This document shows, in pieces, positions 32,401-41,557 of a DNA stretch of 64,000 bases (position 1 is the stretch's first letter; every line of letters begins with the position of its first letter). Source of the stretch: an uncultured Ruminococcus sp. (GTDB taxonomy: Bacteria; Bacillota; Clostridia; Oscillospirales; Ruminococcaceae); assembly GCA_934463425.1 (NCBI GenBank), contig CAKSJP010000003.1, positions 56,552-120,551 of the forward strand. The letters are read 5' to 3'. Below the pieces are notes generated by a model. It made no database searches, was not told the DNA's origin, and saw nothing but the letters and a program-made list of their open reading frames with translations. Both the position numbers and the translations under genes were made by a program.

Positions 32401-34005
32401 TTCCCGGATAGAGTCGATCGGCGGATTGGTTACCTGTGCAAACATCTGCTTGAAGTAGTCAAACAGCGGCGGATTCTTTTTGGACATTGCCGGAATGGGG
32501 GTGTCTGCACCCATTGCAGAGGTCGGTTCACCGCCGTTCAGTGCCATGGGAACCATGACATGGTACAGCGATTCATAAGTATAGCCGAAAGCACGCTGCA
32601 GCCGGAGCAGTTCCTTGCCGCCGTGGCGGAACGGACGCTTGTTGGGCACCTTCAGTTCGCTGAGACTGAACAGGTTATGATCCAGCCATTCGCCGTAGGG
32701 CTGACGCTTTGCATAGAAATTCTTGATGGATTCGTCATCGATCAGCTTCCCCTTGACAGTATCTACCAGCAGCATTTTTCCTGGATGGAGACGTTCTTTT
32801 TTGACGATCTTTTCTGCCGGGATGTCATCCAGCGCGCCGACTTCGGAGGAGAGAATAAGACATCCGTCGTCGGTGACATAATACCGGGAAGGACGCAGAC
32901 CGTTTCTGTCCAGTACCGCACCCATAATGTCACCGTCGGAGAAGATGATGGATGCCGGGCCGTCCCAGGGTTCCATCATGGTAGCGTAGTACTGATAAAA
33001 TGCACGCTTTTCACGGCTCATGGTGGGAATATGCTGCCACGGTTCCGGAATGGTCATCATGACTGCCAGCGGCAGATCCATACCGGACATGGTCATAAAT
33101 TCCAGCGTGTTGTCCAGACGGGCGGAGTCAGAGCCGCGGACATCCAGCATGGGGAAGATATCCTTCATGCGGTCATCCAGTGCTTTGCAGTGGAGAATAT
33201 TTTCACGGCTCAGCATTTTGTCTACGTTACCGGTGATCGTATTGATCTCACCGTTGTGTACCATCATGCGGTTCGGATGAGAACGCTGCCAGCTGGGGTT
33301 GGTGTTGGTGCTGAAACGGGAGTGAACAATACCGATGGCAGAGTGATAGTCCGGGCTGTTCAGATCGTGGTAGAACAAACGAAGCTGTTTTACCAGGAAC
33401 ATACCTTTATATACGATGGTACGGCTGGAGCAGGATACCACATAGGTCTCGCTGTCCCGCTTTTCAAATACCATCCGGGCGATGTACAGCTTTCGGTCAA
33501 ATTCCAGACCCTTTGCGCAGTCATCCGGCTTTTTGATGAATGCCTGCATGATGTGGGGCATGCTGTCCAGTGCTTTTGTGCCCAGAACATCCGGGTTTAC
33601 TGGTACTTCACGCCAGCCCAGAAATTCCAGGTGCTCTTCCTTCAGAACTTCCTCAAAGGTGCGCATTGCCTTTTCGTATTTTTCCTTGGTCTGTGGGAAA
33701 AAGAACATGCCGATACCGTATTCCCGCTTGTCTCCGATGGGAATACCTGCTTCTTTTGCCACCTTAGAAAAATAGGTGTGCGAGATCTGAAGCAGGATGC
33801 CGACGCCGTCACCGGTCTTTCCTTCTGCATCCTTGCCGGCTCTGTGCTCCAGTGTCTCCACGATGCGCAGTGCGCTGTCTACGACCTTTCGGTCGGATGT
33901 GCCGTCCATATTGACGACTGCACCGATACCGCAGTTTTCGTGCTCAAAGCGCGGATCATACAAACCGTTCTTTGCAAACGGTTCCTGATTTCTGTAGTTA
34001 TCCAT
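29437..34005 (-). CDS. gltB: glutamate synthase large subunit
   Basis: About 1522 residues. The class II amidotransferase nucleophile is Cys25 in HENCGIGAVV, exposed by removing a 24-residue propeptide. Central FMN-binding and synthase domains follow (AKPGEGGHLPAKKVYPW), then the [3Fe-4S] motif CNLDTCPVGVATQNPELRKR and a C-terminal beta-helix rich in glycine. I chose the ATG at 34005, 8 bases after AAAGGAG; the frame is open to 34032. The 5' leader carries a terminator hairpin (34031-34080), so transcription into the gene is probably controlled by attenuation. Confidence 0.95.
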   Translation of the reverse strand: MDNYRNQEPFAKNGLYDPRFEHENCGIGAVVNMDGTSDRKVVDSALRIVETLEHRAGKDAEGKTGDGVGILLQISHTYFSKVAKEAGIPIGDKREYGIGMFFFPQTKEKYEKAMRTFEEVLKEEHLEFLGWREVPVNPDVLGTKALDSMPHIMQAFIKKPDDCAKGLEFDRKLYIARMVFEKRDSETYVVSCSSRTIVYKGMFLVKQLRLFYHDLNSPDYHSAIGIVHSRFSTNTNPSWQRSHPNRMMVHNGEINTITGNVDKMLSRENILHCKALDDRMKDIFPMLDVRGSDSARLDNTLEFMTMSGMDLPLAVMMTIPEPWQHIPTMSREKRAFYQYYATMMEPWDGPASIIFSDGDIMGAVLDRNGLRPSRYYVTDDGCLILSSEVGALDDIPAEKIVKKERLHPGKMLLVDTVKGKLIDDESIKNFYAKRQPYGEWLDHNLFSLSELKVPNKRPFRHGGKELLRLQRAFGYTYESLYHVMVPMALNGGEPTSAMGADTPIPAMSKKNPPLFDYFKQMFAQVTNPPIDSIRESVITDTTVYLGVSGNILEEDERNCRVLKVNNPILTNLDLMKIRGMNIDGLQTADISMLYTKDVSLHDAIENLYHQAEEAHAKGATILILTDRGVDQEHLAIPSLLAVAALETYLVRTRKNTAISLIIETAEPCEVHHFATLLGFGASAVNPYLALDSLYDMINRGLVDKDYSQASKAYIDALVSGIVKIASKMGISTIQSYQGSKIFEALGISESVMNEYFPDTVSRVGGIDLDDIAKRSMNMHESAFDPNELGMDEGLRSVGWHKERSNQEEHLYNPETIHLLQQATWRDDYNLFKQYTACVNAEDRHITLRSTLDFKFAEDGGIPMEEVESVESIMRRFKTGAMSYGSISQEAHECMAIAMNRIGGKSNSGEGGEDLERIVTAGSAVDKCSAIKQVASGRFGVTSKYLTSAKEIQIKMAQGAKPGEGGHLPAKKVYPWIAKTRHSTPGVALISPPPHHDIYSIEDLAQLIYDLKNANKKARISVKLVSEAGVGTIAAGVAKAGAGVILISGYDGGTGAAPGSSIHNAGLPWELGLAETHQTLIQNNLRSKVVIEADGKMMSGRDVVIAAMLGAEEYGFATAPLVTMGCVMMRVCNLDTCPVGVATQNPELRKRFRGKPEYVINFMRFMAQEMREYMAKLGIHTVDELVGRSDLLVQKQYPAGTHESKIDMSNILANPYAKEDSHIKMHFVPEDVYDFKLDKTIDETVIIPEMKEALAKKQKKEIRINVSNLNRSLGTLFGAEITRKYYNTLDDDTFVVHCNGAGGQSFGAFIPKGLTLALEGDSNDYFGKGLSGGKLAVFPPKGSKFKEDENIIIGNVALFGATSGKAFINGVAGERFCVRNSGASVVVEGVGEHGCEYMTGGCTVILGEVGKNFAAGMSGGIAYVLDRENDLYTKLNKSLVGFGAVTKPEDVAQLKGLIEEHVAWTDSKLGKKILKNFDTCLPHFKKIVPHDYAKMLESIAEFEAEGMSREEAQIEAFYANTRN

Positions 34006-34030
34006 GGTCATTACTCCTTTGCAAGACAAC

Positions 34031-34080
34031 AAAAAAGCGCCTTATAAAAAGAAACACTGCTGTTTCTTTTCATAAAGCGC
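34031..34080 (-). terminator. terminator hairpin in the gltB leader (attenuator)
   Basis: On the minus strand, 34080-34061 and 34056-34037 form a 20-bp stem with two G-U pairs and a 4-base loop, followed by T6 (34036-34031). It sits between the promoter and the gltB ribosome site, so it should stop most transcripts unless disrupted. Confidence 0.85.
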
Positions 34081-34083
34081 CAT
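34042..34083 (-). CDS. possible 13-residue leader peptide of gltB
   Basis: ATG at 34083 reads MALYEKKQQCFFL and stops at TAA (34044-34042). The ORF spans both arms of the attenuator stem, so ribosomes on it would prevent the hairpin. It contains two adjacent glutamine codons (CAG CAG). The upstream AGGG is a weak ribosome site. Speculative. Confidence 0.3.
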   Translation of the reverse strand: MALYEKKQQCFFL

Positions 34084-34135
34084 TGCTTTCCCTATTGCAA
34101 ACCGCCGTATCCTGCGGTTGCTTTTGCTGATTCTT

Positions 34136-34164
34136 ATTATAGACCATTCCGATCAGTTTGTCAA
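34136..34164 (-). promoter_or_regulatory. promoter of gltB-gltD
   Basis: Minus strand: perfect TTGACA (34164-34159), 17-base spacer, perfect TATAAT (34141-34136). The leader is about 125 bases. An upstream leader stem GCAACCGC / GCGGTTTGC precedes the attenuator. Confidence 0.88.
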
Positions 34165-34352
34165 TAGCTTTTTTTCGCTTTTTCTGAAAAAAGCAAGAAA
34201 AAACACGAAGTTTTTCTTTTATAAAAAGGGAAATGCCAAATATTTTTTCTGTTTTTCCGCTTCGCTTGTTTTTTGAAAGTTCTTCCCGCTCATACAAAAC
34301 GAAACAAATGCAAGTCAAACAAAAACAGTTGCTTTTCCATTCCGGACATCTG

Positions 34353-34745
34353 TCAGAACTTCTGCAGAATCACTTCCAGGCAGACCGCCGTCAGCGATTC
34401 GGGCAGGAGCTGCAGGGCATCGTCGGCCGCCTGCCACAGCGCATCCCATCCGGCAACGCCCATAGAGATACCGCAGCCCAGCCAGCGATGCCACCACTGC
34501 TGCACCGGATGCAGTTCCGAAACGGCAGCCGCTTTTGTTTCCAACGCCAGCATTTCCCGGCAGAGCGGCACTGGCGTACCTGTCAGCTTCTGCTGCACCT
34601 GACGCAGCAGCACCAGGGCGAGCATGGCTTCTGGCTCTGCTGATGCAAAGCAGGACGCTGCCTGTTGGTATAATGCTCCGCCTTTGGGGTATGCTTTTGC
34701 AAACTGCGCCGCCGCGGCTGAAAAAATAGCGGAAAACTCCTGCAT
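34353..34745 (-). CDS. small helical protein of unknown function
   Basis: A 130-residue, alanine- and leucine-rich protein that looks all-helical (MQEFSAIFSAAAAQFAKAYP at the start, MLALVLLRQVQQKLTG in the middle). I placed the start at 34745, six bases after GAGGTG; the frame is open to 34904. No signal peptide or motif is recognised. It has its own promoter (TTGACT/TATAAT) and stands divergent from the GNAT gene. Confidence 0.65.
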   Translation of the reverse strand: MQEFSAIFSAAAAQFAKAYPKGGALYQQAASCFASAEPEAMLALVLLRQVQQKLTGTPVPLCREMLALETKAAAVSELHPVQQWWHRWLGCGISMGVAGWDALWQAADDALQLLPESLTAVCLEVILQKF

Positions 34746-34880
34746 TTGTGACACCTCGATTTTTAAAAGTATGTTCAGTATCTGGATGTATGCATACTGC
34801 ACAGAAAGATGCTGAGCAGGCACTGGGGCAGTGCTGCGAAAAACGGGATACTCTGTACGGTGCTGCTTTTGTCTGGTTTG

Positions 34881-34909
34881 ATTATAACATCTTTTTGGAA
34901 ACAAGTCAA
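34881..34909 (-). promoter_or_regulatory. promoter of the 34353-34745 gene
   Basis: Minus strand: TTGACT (34909-34904), 17-base spacer, TATAAT (34886-34881). Leader of about 130 bases. Confidence 0.8.
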
Positions 34910-34972
34910 TGCCAATAAAACAGGGTGACGGGAATGCATCAAGCGGATTGTCAAAATGATTGGATTTCGGTT

Positions 34973-35001
34973 TTGCATTTTCTGCAGAAATATGTTATAA
35001 T
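34973..35001 (+). promoter_or_regulatory. promoter of the GNAT-nth operon
   Basis: TTGCAT (34973-34978), 17-base spacer, perfect TATAAT (34996-35001). Confidence 0.75.
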
Positions 35002-35134
35002 AGGATCTATCGTTTTCAGGCTTTGATCTGCATTAGAAAATGAATTTGCGAAATATCAGGAAACGGCTGATCGCGACGAAGCGAAGGAAATGCTGCTACT
35101 TGCGGAAGCTATAGCGTGTTTGAAGAGGAGAAAT

Positions 35135-35614
35135 ATGATATCAACAGAAACCAGATATATCCGTCCGGCAGCTGAAAGGGATGCCGGACGGATCGCAGAA
35201 ATTATTGTGACGAACTACCGTACCAATTTCTATCCCTTTTTCCGGAACGATGCCTATTATTTTGACGAGCTGAATGTGCTGGATACGGCGAAAACGTATG
35301 CGCAAGGTTCAGCGGAACTGCGAAACAGCCATGTGTACGATGATGGTATTGTCAAAGGCATCATTCGCATTTCCGGCACGGAAATTGAAAAGCTGTTTGT
35401 CGAACCGCAGTTTCAGAGTCAGGGCATTGGTGCAGCACTGCTGCGGTTTGCGGTGCAGGAAAAGCATGCAGCTTCTCTTTGGGTGTTGGAATACAATACA
35501 CGGGGCATTGCATTCTATGAGAGAAATGGATTTCGGCTGACTGGGGAAAAGATATTGGAGGACGATTGGGTGCCGCTGCTGAAAATGGAGTATAGAAAAG
35601 GAGAAAACACATGA
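35135..35614 (+). CDS. GNAT-family N-acetyltransferase
   Basis: A 159-residue acetyltransferase. The acetyl-CoA loop is VEPQFQSQGIGAALLRFAVQ, and NTRGIAFYERNGFRLTGEKI is the usual C-terminal strand-helix. I chose the ATG at 35135 after AGAGGAG. The substrate cannot be predicted. Its stop overlaps the nth start (ATGA), so the two are coupled. Confidence 0.85.
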   Translation: MISTETRYIRPAAERDAGRIAEIIVTNYRTNFYPFFRNDAYYFDELNVLDTAKTYAQGSAELRNSHVYDDGIVKGIIRISGTEIEKLFVEPQFQSQGIGAALLRFAVQEKHAASLWVLEYNTRGIAFYERNGFRLTGEKILEDDWVPLLKMEYRKGENT

Positions 35615-36240
35615 CGAAAAAAGAACGCGCTTTGCTTGCAGTGCAGACACTGGAAGAAGTTTATCCCCAGGCAACCTGTGCGCTGCAATATGAAAAGCCT
35701 TACGAACTGCTGATCGCTGTGCGGCTGTCGGCACAGTGCACCGATGCCAGGGTCAACCAGATCACCCCAAAATTGTTTGCTGCATATCCTACACTGGAAT
35801 CTCTGGCGGCGGCAGATATCGCTGATCTGGAGGAAATTGTCCGTCCCTGCGGCTTTTTTCATATGAAAGCCAAGAGCATCAAGGAGATGTCCGCGCAGTT
35901 GCTCCTGCATTTTGGCGGTGTTGTGCCGGACAATATGGAAGATCTGCTGTCCCTGTCCGGTGTCGGGCGCAAGACGGCAAATTTGATCCTGGGAGATATT
36001 TACGGCAAACCGGCGATTGTAGCGGATACGCATTTTATTCGCATCACCGGTCGGCTGGGACTGACCAAATCCAAGGACCCTGTACAGGTGGAAAAGGATC
36101 TCCGGCCGCTGATCCCGCCGGAGCGCTCCTCTGACTTTTGCCACCGTGTAGTTTGGTTCGGCAGAGATATCTGCCGAGCTAGAAAGCCACAGTGCAAGGT
36201 GTGTCCCATGGCGGCGTTCTGTCCTTCCCGGAGCGAATAA
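35611..36240 (+). CDS. nth: endonuclease III
   Basis: A 209-residue DNA glycosylase/AP lyase that removes oxidised pyrimidines. LSGVGRKTANLILG is the helix-hairpin-helix with catalytic Lys121, and Asp139 lies in VADTHFIRITGRLG. The C-terminal [4Fe-4S] ligands are in CRARKPQCKVCPMAAFC. Length and residue numbering match E. coli Nth closely. Confidence 0.95.
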   Translation: MTKKERALLAVQTLEEVYPQATCALQYEKPYELLIAVRLSAQCTDARVNQITPKLFAAYPTLESLAAADIADLEEIVRPCGFFHMKAKSIKEMSAQLLLHFGGVVPDNMEDLLSLSGVGRKTANLILGDIYGKPAIVADTHFIRITGRLGLTKSKDPVQVEKDLRPLIPPERSSDFCHRVVWFGRDICRARKPQCKVCPMAAFCPSRSE

Positions 36241-36372
36241 GACACGGCTTTTCGACAGAAAATAGGAGAGTGTTGCGAAAACATGCTCCAAAAACAATAT
36301 CTCAAACCCGAATGTTTTCTGCATTGCATGACTGGAAATGAATTGATCTTTGTGAAAATATTTCAAAATCTA

Positions 36373-36401
36373 TTGACAAGCAGGGTGGTTCGTGCTATAC
36401 T
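36373..36401 (+). promoter_or_regulatory. promoter of secA
   Basis: Perfect TTGACA (36373-36378), 17-base spacer, TATACT (36396-36401), 36 bases before the ATG. Confidence 0.85.
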
Positions 36402-36437
36402 AGTTATTGTATAATTTGAATAAAAGGCGGTAGATCC

Positions 36438-39119
36438 ATGGGCATTTTTAGTAAGGTATTCGGTTCGTACAGTACCCGTGAACTGGCACGTATTGAACCG
36501 TTGAAAAAGAAAGTTCTGGAACTGGATGAGGAGTATCAGGCACTTTCTGATGCGGATCTGAAAGAAAAGACAAATGAATTTCGGGAGCGGCTGGAGGACG
36601 GCGAGTCTCTGGAAAGCATCGAAGCGGAGGCACTGGCAACTGTTCGCGAGGCAGCCTATCGTGTCCTCGGCAAAAAACCGTTCCCGGTACAGATCATCGG
36701 CGCGATCGTTCTGCATCAGGGACGTATCGCTGAAATGAAAACCGGTGAAGGTAAAACATTGGTCGCTTGTGTGGCAGCATATCTGAATGCACTGCCGGGC
36801 AAGGGCGTTCATGTTGTTACCGTCAATGACTATCTGGCAAAAACACAGTCGGACGAAATGGGCAAGGTACTGCGGTATTTAGGCCTGACTGTCGGCTGTA
36901 TCCTGCACGGTCTGACCAATGACCAGCGCCGGGCGGCATATAACTGTGATGTTACATACGGCACAAACAACGAGCTGGGCTTTGACTATCTGCGTGACAA
37001 CATGGTCATCTACAAGAAGGACAAGGTACAGCGCGAGCATAATTATGCCATCGTGGACGAGGTGGACTCCATCCTTATCGACGAAGCAAGAACGCCCCTT
37101 ATCATTTCCGGTAAGGGCGACAAGTCTACTGCACTGTACGGCGTGGTAGATAAGTTTGCAAAGACACTGACTGCTGCAACTGTCGTTGAAATGGACGACA
37201 AGCAGGATCAGGAAGAGGTCAACGAAAATGCAGACTATATCGTAGACGAGAAGGCAAAGACAGCAACGATCACACGGCGCGGCGTCAAGAAGGCAGAGGA
37301 ATACTTTGCGGTAGAAAACCTGATGGATCCGGAAAATATGACCCTGCTGCACCACGTTAACCAGGCGCTGAAAGCCAACGGCGTGATGCGCAAGGATATT
37401 GACTATATCGTTGAGGACGGCGAGGTTGTTATCATCGACGAGTTCACCGGCCGTAAGATGCTGGGACGCCGTTTCAATGACGGTCTGCACCAGGCAATCG
37501 AAGCAAAGGAAGGCGTAAAGGTCGCACAGGAATCCAAGACACTGGCAACCATTACATTCCAGAACTACTTCCGTCTGTACAATAAGCTGTCCGGTATGAC
37601 CGGTACGGCAATGACCGAGGAAGATGAGTTCCGTGAGATCTACAAGCTGGATGTCATTGCGATCCCGACCAACCGTCCGGTACAGCGTATCGACCACACC
37701 GACCTGATCTATCGCACCGAAAAGGGCAAGTATAAGGCAATCATCGAACAGATCGCAGAATGCCATGAAAAGGGACAGCCGGTTCTGGTGGGTACAATTT
37801 CCATCGAAAAGTCAGAGCTGTTGTCCAGCATGCTGAAGCGCAAGGGCATCAAGCATGAAGTCCTGAACGCAAAGTATCATGCAAAGGAAGCAGAGATCGT
37901 TGCACAGGCTGGTAAGCTGGGTGCAGTTACCATCGCTACCAATATGGCCGGCCGTGGTACAGATATCATGCTCGGTGGTAATGCAGAGTTCCTGGCAAAG
38001 GCAGAGATGCGCAAGCGGGAATATCCGGAAGAGATCATCACAGAGGCGATCGGCTATGCAGATACCGACGATCAGGAGGTTCTGGATGCCAGAGCCGTAT
38101 ACCAGGATCTGTACAAGCAGTTTGGTGCTGAGGTAAAGGAAAAGGCTGCGGCAGTCAAGGAAGCAGGCGGTCTGTACATTCTGGGTACAGAACGTCACGA
38201 ATCCCGCCGTATTGATAACCAGCTCCGCGGTCGTTCCGGCCGTCAGGGCGATGAGGGTGAAAGCCGCTTCTTCCTGTCCGTTGAGGATGATCTGATGCGT
38301 ATTTTCGCTGGTGACCGTCTGGAAAACATGATGCGGACACTGAATGTGGACGAGGACACTCCGATCGAGAGCAAGGCACTGACAAAGATCATCGAGTCCT
38401 CTCAGCGCAAGGTAGAGGGACGGAACTTCAATATTCGTAAGAATGTCCTGAACTACGATGACGTTATGAACACGCAGCGTGAGATCATCTACAAGCAGCG
38501 TGCACAGGTACTGGACGGCGAAGATATCCACGACAGCATCATCAAGATGTTTGAGGAATTGATCGCTGGTACGGTAAAGCAGTACATTAATGAAGAAGAA
38601 ACTGATCACAATCAGTGGAATCTGGTTGGTCTGCGGGATCACTTCCTGGGCTGGATCACCGAAGAGGACGATCTGGAATACGATGAGACAGATCTGGCGG
38701 GTCTGACAACGGCAGATATCACCGAAGCTTTGACCGAGAAGGCAAAGGCGCTCTATGCTGCCAAGGAAGAGGAATACGGTGCAGACATCATGCGCGAACT
38801 GGAACGTGTTGTTCTGCTGAAGGTAGTTGATACCAAGTGGATGGCACATATCGACGATATGGACGAACTGAAAAAGGGTATCGGTCTGCGCGCATATGGT
38901 CAGCAGAATCCGGTTGTCGAGTATCGTTATGAGGGCTTCGAGATGTTCGATGCAATGGTAGATTCTATCCGTGAGGATACAGTTCGCATGCTGCTGACGG
39001 TACGGCTCCAGAAGAACCAGGCACCGGAGCGGGAACAGGTTTCTAAGCCGGACGCACCTAATGCTGGCGCAGGTGACGGCAGCTTCGGTACACAGCGCCG
39101 CAGTGCCAAGAAAAAGTAA
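36438..39119 (+). CDS. secA: preprotein translocase ATPase SecA
   Basis: An 893-residue motor that pushes secretory proteins through SecYEG. Walker A is MKTGEGKT (100-107), Walker B is [17 protein letters not shown], and the second helicase domain has [10 protein letters not shown] and [17 protein letters not shown]. The C-terminus ([13 protein letters not shown]) is basic and lacks the zinc-binding CxCx8C(H/C) tail found in many SecA proteins. It is monocistronic or the lead gene, with its own promoter and a terminator-like hairpin after it. Confidence 0.97.
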   Translation: MGIFSKVFGSYSTRELARIEPLKKKVLELDEEYQALSDADLKEKTNEFRERLEDGESLESIEAEALATVREAAYRVLGKKPFPVQIIGAIVLHQGRIAEMKTGEGKTLVACVAAYLNALPGKGVHVVTVNDYLAKTQSDEMGKVLRYLGLTVGCILHGLTNDQRRAAYNCDVTYGTNNELGFDYLRDNMVIYKKDKVQREHNYAIVDEVDSILIDEARTPLIISGKGDKSTALYGVVDKFAKTLTAATVVEMDDKQDQEEVNENADYIVDEKAKTATITRRGVKKAEEYFAVENLMDPENMTLLHHVNQALKANGVMRKDIDYIVEDGEVVIIDEFTGRKMLGRRFNDGLHQAIEAKEGVKVAQESKTLATITFQNYFRLYNKLSGMTGTAMTEEDEFREIYKLDVIAIPTNRPVQRIDHTDLIYRTEKGKYKAIIEQIAECHEKGQPVLVGTISIEKSELLSSMLKRKGIKHEVLNAKYHAKEAEIVAQAGKLGAVTIATNMAGRGTDIMLGGNAEFLAKAEMRKREYPEEIITEAIGYADTDDQEVLDARAVYQDLYKQFGAEVKEKAAAVKEAGGLYILGTERHESRRIDNQLRGRSGRQGDEGESRFFLSVEDDLMRIFAGDRLENMMRTLNVDEDTPIESKALTKIIESSQRKVEGRNFNIRKNVLNYDDVMNTQREIIYKQRAQVLDGEDIHDSIIKMFEELIAGTVKQYINEEETDHNQWNLVGLRDHFLGWITEEDDLEYDETDLAGLTTADITEALTEKAKALYAAKEEEYGADIMRELERVVLLKVVDTKWMAHIDDMDELKKGIGLRAYGQQNPVVEYRYEGFEMFDAMVDSIREDTVRMLLTVRLQKNQAPEREQVSKPDAPNAGAGDGSFGTQRRSAKKK

Positions 39120-39156
39120 TGACCGGTCAGTGAATCGGAAATTTTAAATAAACTGA

Positions 39157-39198
39157 AAAACAGGGGACATGGCTTTGGCTGTGTGCCCTTGTTTTTTA
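39157..39198 (+). terminator. terminator after secA
   Basis: AACAGGGGACA pairs imperfectly with TGTGCCCTTGTT, then T6. The stem has one bulge and one mismatch. Confidence 0.6.
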
Positions 39199-39213
39199 CA
39201 AAGGAGTGCAGCC

Positions 39214-39972
39214 ATGCAGGAAACAGGTTATGAAACATTTTCGTTTTACTATGATGCATTGACTGAAAACGTCAACTATCCGGCGAGAGCCGCATATCTG
39301 GATGGTTTGGTGCAGAAGTTTCTGCGTGCAGAAGGCAGAGTTATGCTGGATCTGGCTTGCGGAACAGGAACGCTGACAGAAGAAATGGCAAAGCGCGGCT
39401 ATGATATGATCGGCGTGGACTATTCTGAGGGCATGCTGGGACAGGCGATGGAGAAAAAGATCACCCACCAGCTGCCGATCCAGTATGTCTGCCAGGACAT
39501 GCGGGAACTGGAATTGTATGGAACAGTTGATGCAGCGATCTGTACCCTGGACAGCCTGAATCATTTGCCGTCATTTTCCGATGTGGAACAGGTGTTCCGG
39601 CGTGTGTGGGAATCTCTGGAGCCGGGCGGCGTTTTTGTGTTCGACATGAACACGCTGTACAAGCACCGGGAACTGCTGGGCAGTCAGGTGTATGTCTATG
39701 AGACTGAGGACGTCTACTGTGTCTGGGAGAATGCCCTTTGTGAGGATAACTGTACAGTAGAAATCACACTGGATCTGTTCCGCCTTTGCGCCGATGGGCG
39801 CTACATCCGGACGGATGAGCAGATCACAGAGCGCGCGTATGATTCGGAACAGGTCGCTTCCGGACTGGAAAAGGCAGGGTTTCATGTGCTTGGAATATAT
39901 CATGCGGATACAGAAGAGCCGCTCCGTCCGGACAGTGAGCGGATGGTCATTGTGGCAAGAAAGGAAGCATAA
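39214..39972 (+). CDS. class I SAM-dependent methyltransferase
   Basis: A 252-residue methyltransferase. The SAM loop is MLDLACGTGTLTEEMAKRGY, and GVDYSEGMLGQA carries the acidic ribose-binding residue. The start at 39214 follows AAAGGAG; the frame is open to 39169. The substrate is unknown. Two bases separate its stop from hslO. Confidence 0.85.
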   Translation: MQETGYETFSFYYDALTENVNYPARAAYLDGLVQKFLRAEGRVMLDLACGTGTLTEEMAKRGYDMIGVDYSEGMLGQAMEKKITHQLPIQYVCQDMRELELYGTVDAAICTLDSLNHLPSFSDVEQVFRRVWESLEPGGVFVFDMNTLYKHRELLGSQVYVYETEDVYCVWENALCEDNCTVEITLDLFRLCADGRYIRTDEQITERAYDSEQVASGLEKAGFHVLGIYHADTEEPLRPDSERMVIVARKEA

Positions 39973-39974
39973 CT

Positions 39975-40856
39975 ATGGGAATTTTAAAACGAGCAATTGC
40001 AAAAGATGCATCAGTTGTGGCGAGCGCAATTGATGCGACAGACATTGTAGCAGAAATTGAGCGAATTCATCAGACTTCGGCGGTAGTCACTGCCGCATTG
40101 GGGCGTTTGTCGATTGCTGCGAGCATGATGGGATACGATCTGAAAAATGAAAAGGACACCGTGACACTCCGGGTAAAAGGCGGCGGCCCTACCGGAATGC
40201 TGGTGGCGGTTGCAGACAGCCGCGGAAATGTCAAGGCGGATGTGGAACAGCCGGTAGTAGAACTGCCGTTGAATGACAAGGGAAAACTGGATGTCGGCGG
40301 CGCTGTTGGAACAGACGGCACACTCTCTGTGGTAAAGGATCTGGGGCTGAAAGAACCCTATGTGGGCGTTGTCCCTCTGGTTTCCGGTGAGATTGCAGAG
40401 GATGTGGCACAGTATTTCGCAACCAGTGAACAGACACCGACGGTCTGCGGTCTGGGTGTGTTGGTGAATCCGGATCTGACAGTCAATGTTGCCGGCGGCT
40501 TTCTGATCGAAGTGCTGCCGTTTGCCAGCGATGCCTGCATCGAAACCATCGAGAACAACCTGAAAACTTTGCCGCCGGTAACAACAATGATGTCTCAGGG
40601 CATGACACCGGATCAAATCGCGCTGCGCCTGCTGGATGGCTTAGAGCCGAACCTTTTGGATGAAGGTGAGGTGCACTATCAGTGTGATTGCAGCCGGGAA
40701 CGGACAGAGCGTGTGTTGAAAGCGCTGGGCAATACAGAATTGAAAAAACTGGCAGATGAAAACGAACCGGTTGAGGTGAACTGCCATTTTTGCGGAAAAA
40801 AATATGCATTTACACCGGAAGAACTGCGCCGCCTCTGTATGGACGAAATGGATTAA
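39975..40856 (+). CDS. hslO: Hsp33 redox-regulated chaperone
   Basis: A 293-residue holdase activated by oxidative unfolding. The zinc switch is Cys237-x-Cys239 and Cys270-x2-Cys273 near the C-terminus. The N-terminal domain has the usual GPTGMLVAVADSRGNVKADV region. Length is normal for the family. Confidence 0.95.
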   Translation: MGILKRAIAKDASVVASAIDATDIVAEIERIHQTSAVVTAALGRLSIAASMMGYDLKNEKDTVTLRVKGGGPTGMLVAVADSRGNVKADVEQPVVELPLNDKGKLDVGGAVGTDGTLSVVKDLGLKEPYVGVVPLVSGEIAEDVAQYFATSEQTPTVCGLGVLVNPDLTVNVAGGFLIEVLPFASDACIETIENNLKTLPPVTTMMSQGMTPDQIALRLLDGLEPNLLDEGEVHYQCDCSRERTERVLKALGNTELKKLADENEPVEVNCHFCGKKYAFTPEELRRLCMDEMD

Positions 40857-40877
40857 ATCGGAAGAGGAGCCAATATT

Positions 40878-41351
40878 ATGCGAAATTGGAAGAAGATCAT
40901 TGCTTTGCTGGTGGTTATGGCAGTGTGGCTTGGACTGATGTGGCGCCTTTCCACAGAAAATGGTACAGAGACGTTGAAAGACAGTATGCGTTTTGCGCGA
41001 AAAATTGGCGGCTGGCTGTATGATGCGCCCACAGAGGCACAGCTGAGTCATCTGAATTTGATTTTACGAAAAATGGCACATGTATTTCTGTATGCAGTTC
41101 TGGGCGGCTTATTTGCACTTTTGTGGCAGCTGCTTTTAGAAGCGCATGCGATCTGGCTGCGGATTGTTTGCGCAGCGGGATGCTGCACTGTGATTGCCTT
41201 TCTGGATGAGCTTCAGAAAATTCCCATTGCCGGTCGGCATTTTGATTTTTCAGAATCATTGCTCAATGCCGGTAGTGCTGCTGTAGTGATCCTGCTGTTC
41301 TTTGCGGCATTCTGGCTTTGCACCAGAATGTGTGCATCCAAAAACAAATAA
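40878..41351 (+). CDS. VanZ-family membrane protein
   Basis: A 157-residue protein with four hydrophobic segments (about 8-24, 68-90, 95-114, 133-150). It contains the VanZ-like stretch LRKMAHVFLYAVLG and the FLDELQKIPIAGRHFDFSE loop. VanZ homologues are linked to teicoplanin resistance or to lipid/envelope processes, but the chromosomal versions have no settled function. Confidence 0.8.
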   Translation: MRNWKKIIALLVVMAVWLGLMWRLSTENGTETLKDSMRFARKIGGWLYDAPTEAQLSHLNLILRKMAHVFLYAVLGGLFALLWQLLLEAHAIWLRIVCAAGCCTVIAFLDELQKIPIAGRHFDFSESLLNAGSAAVVILLFFAAFWLCTRMCASKNK

Positions 41352-41356
41352 AAACA

Positions 41357-41396
41357 AACAGACCTTTCTGAAAGTGTTCGGAAAGGTCTGTTTTGT
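41357..41396 (+). terminator. terminator after the VanZ-like gene
   Basis: ACAGACCTTTC (41358-41368) pairs with GAAAGGTCTGT (41381-41391), followed by TTTG. Confidence 0.85.
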
Positions 41397-41457
41397 AGAG
41401 TGTGCACTTTTTCTGCACTCTTTTCGGAATGGTTTTGTGAAAATTTTCAAAAAATAC

Positions 41458-41486
41458 TTGAATTATTAGGAGTCGTTTTGTATAAT
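41458..41486 (+). promoter_or_regulatory. promoter of the AraC-type regulator gene
   Basis: TTGAAT (41458-41463), 17-base spacer, perfect TATAAT (41481-41486). Confidence 0.75.
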
Positions 41487-41557
41487 ATAATCAGTGCATT
41501 TTGAATGATGGGATGTATCTGTTTGAAACGGATACTACGGGAAAGGAATTGTTCAAT

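Larger units (their letters stand above)
34746..35134. other. divergent intergenic region
   Basis: About 390 bases between two divergent genes. It contains one promoter for each direction (34881-34909 minus, 34973-35001 plus). Nothing else is recognised. Confidence 0.7.

Noticed and set aside
34084-34130. ANTAR dual-hexaloop element in the gltB leader
   Set aside because: One stem (GCAACCGC/GCGGTTTGC) is visible, but its loop is 8 bases and a second hexaloop stem with A1 and G4 is not convincing. Kept only as an alternative.
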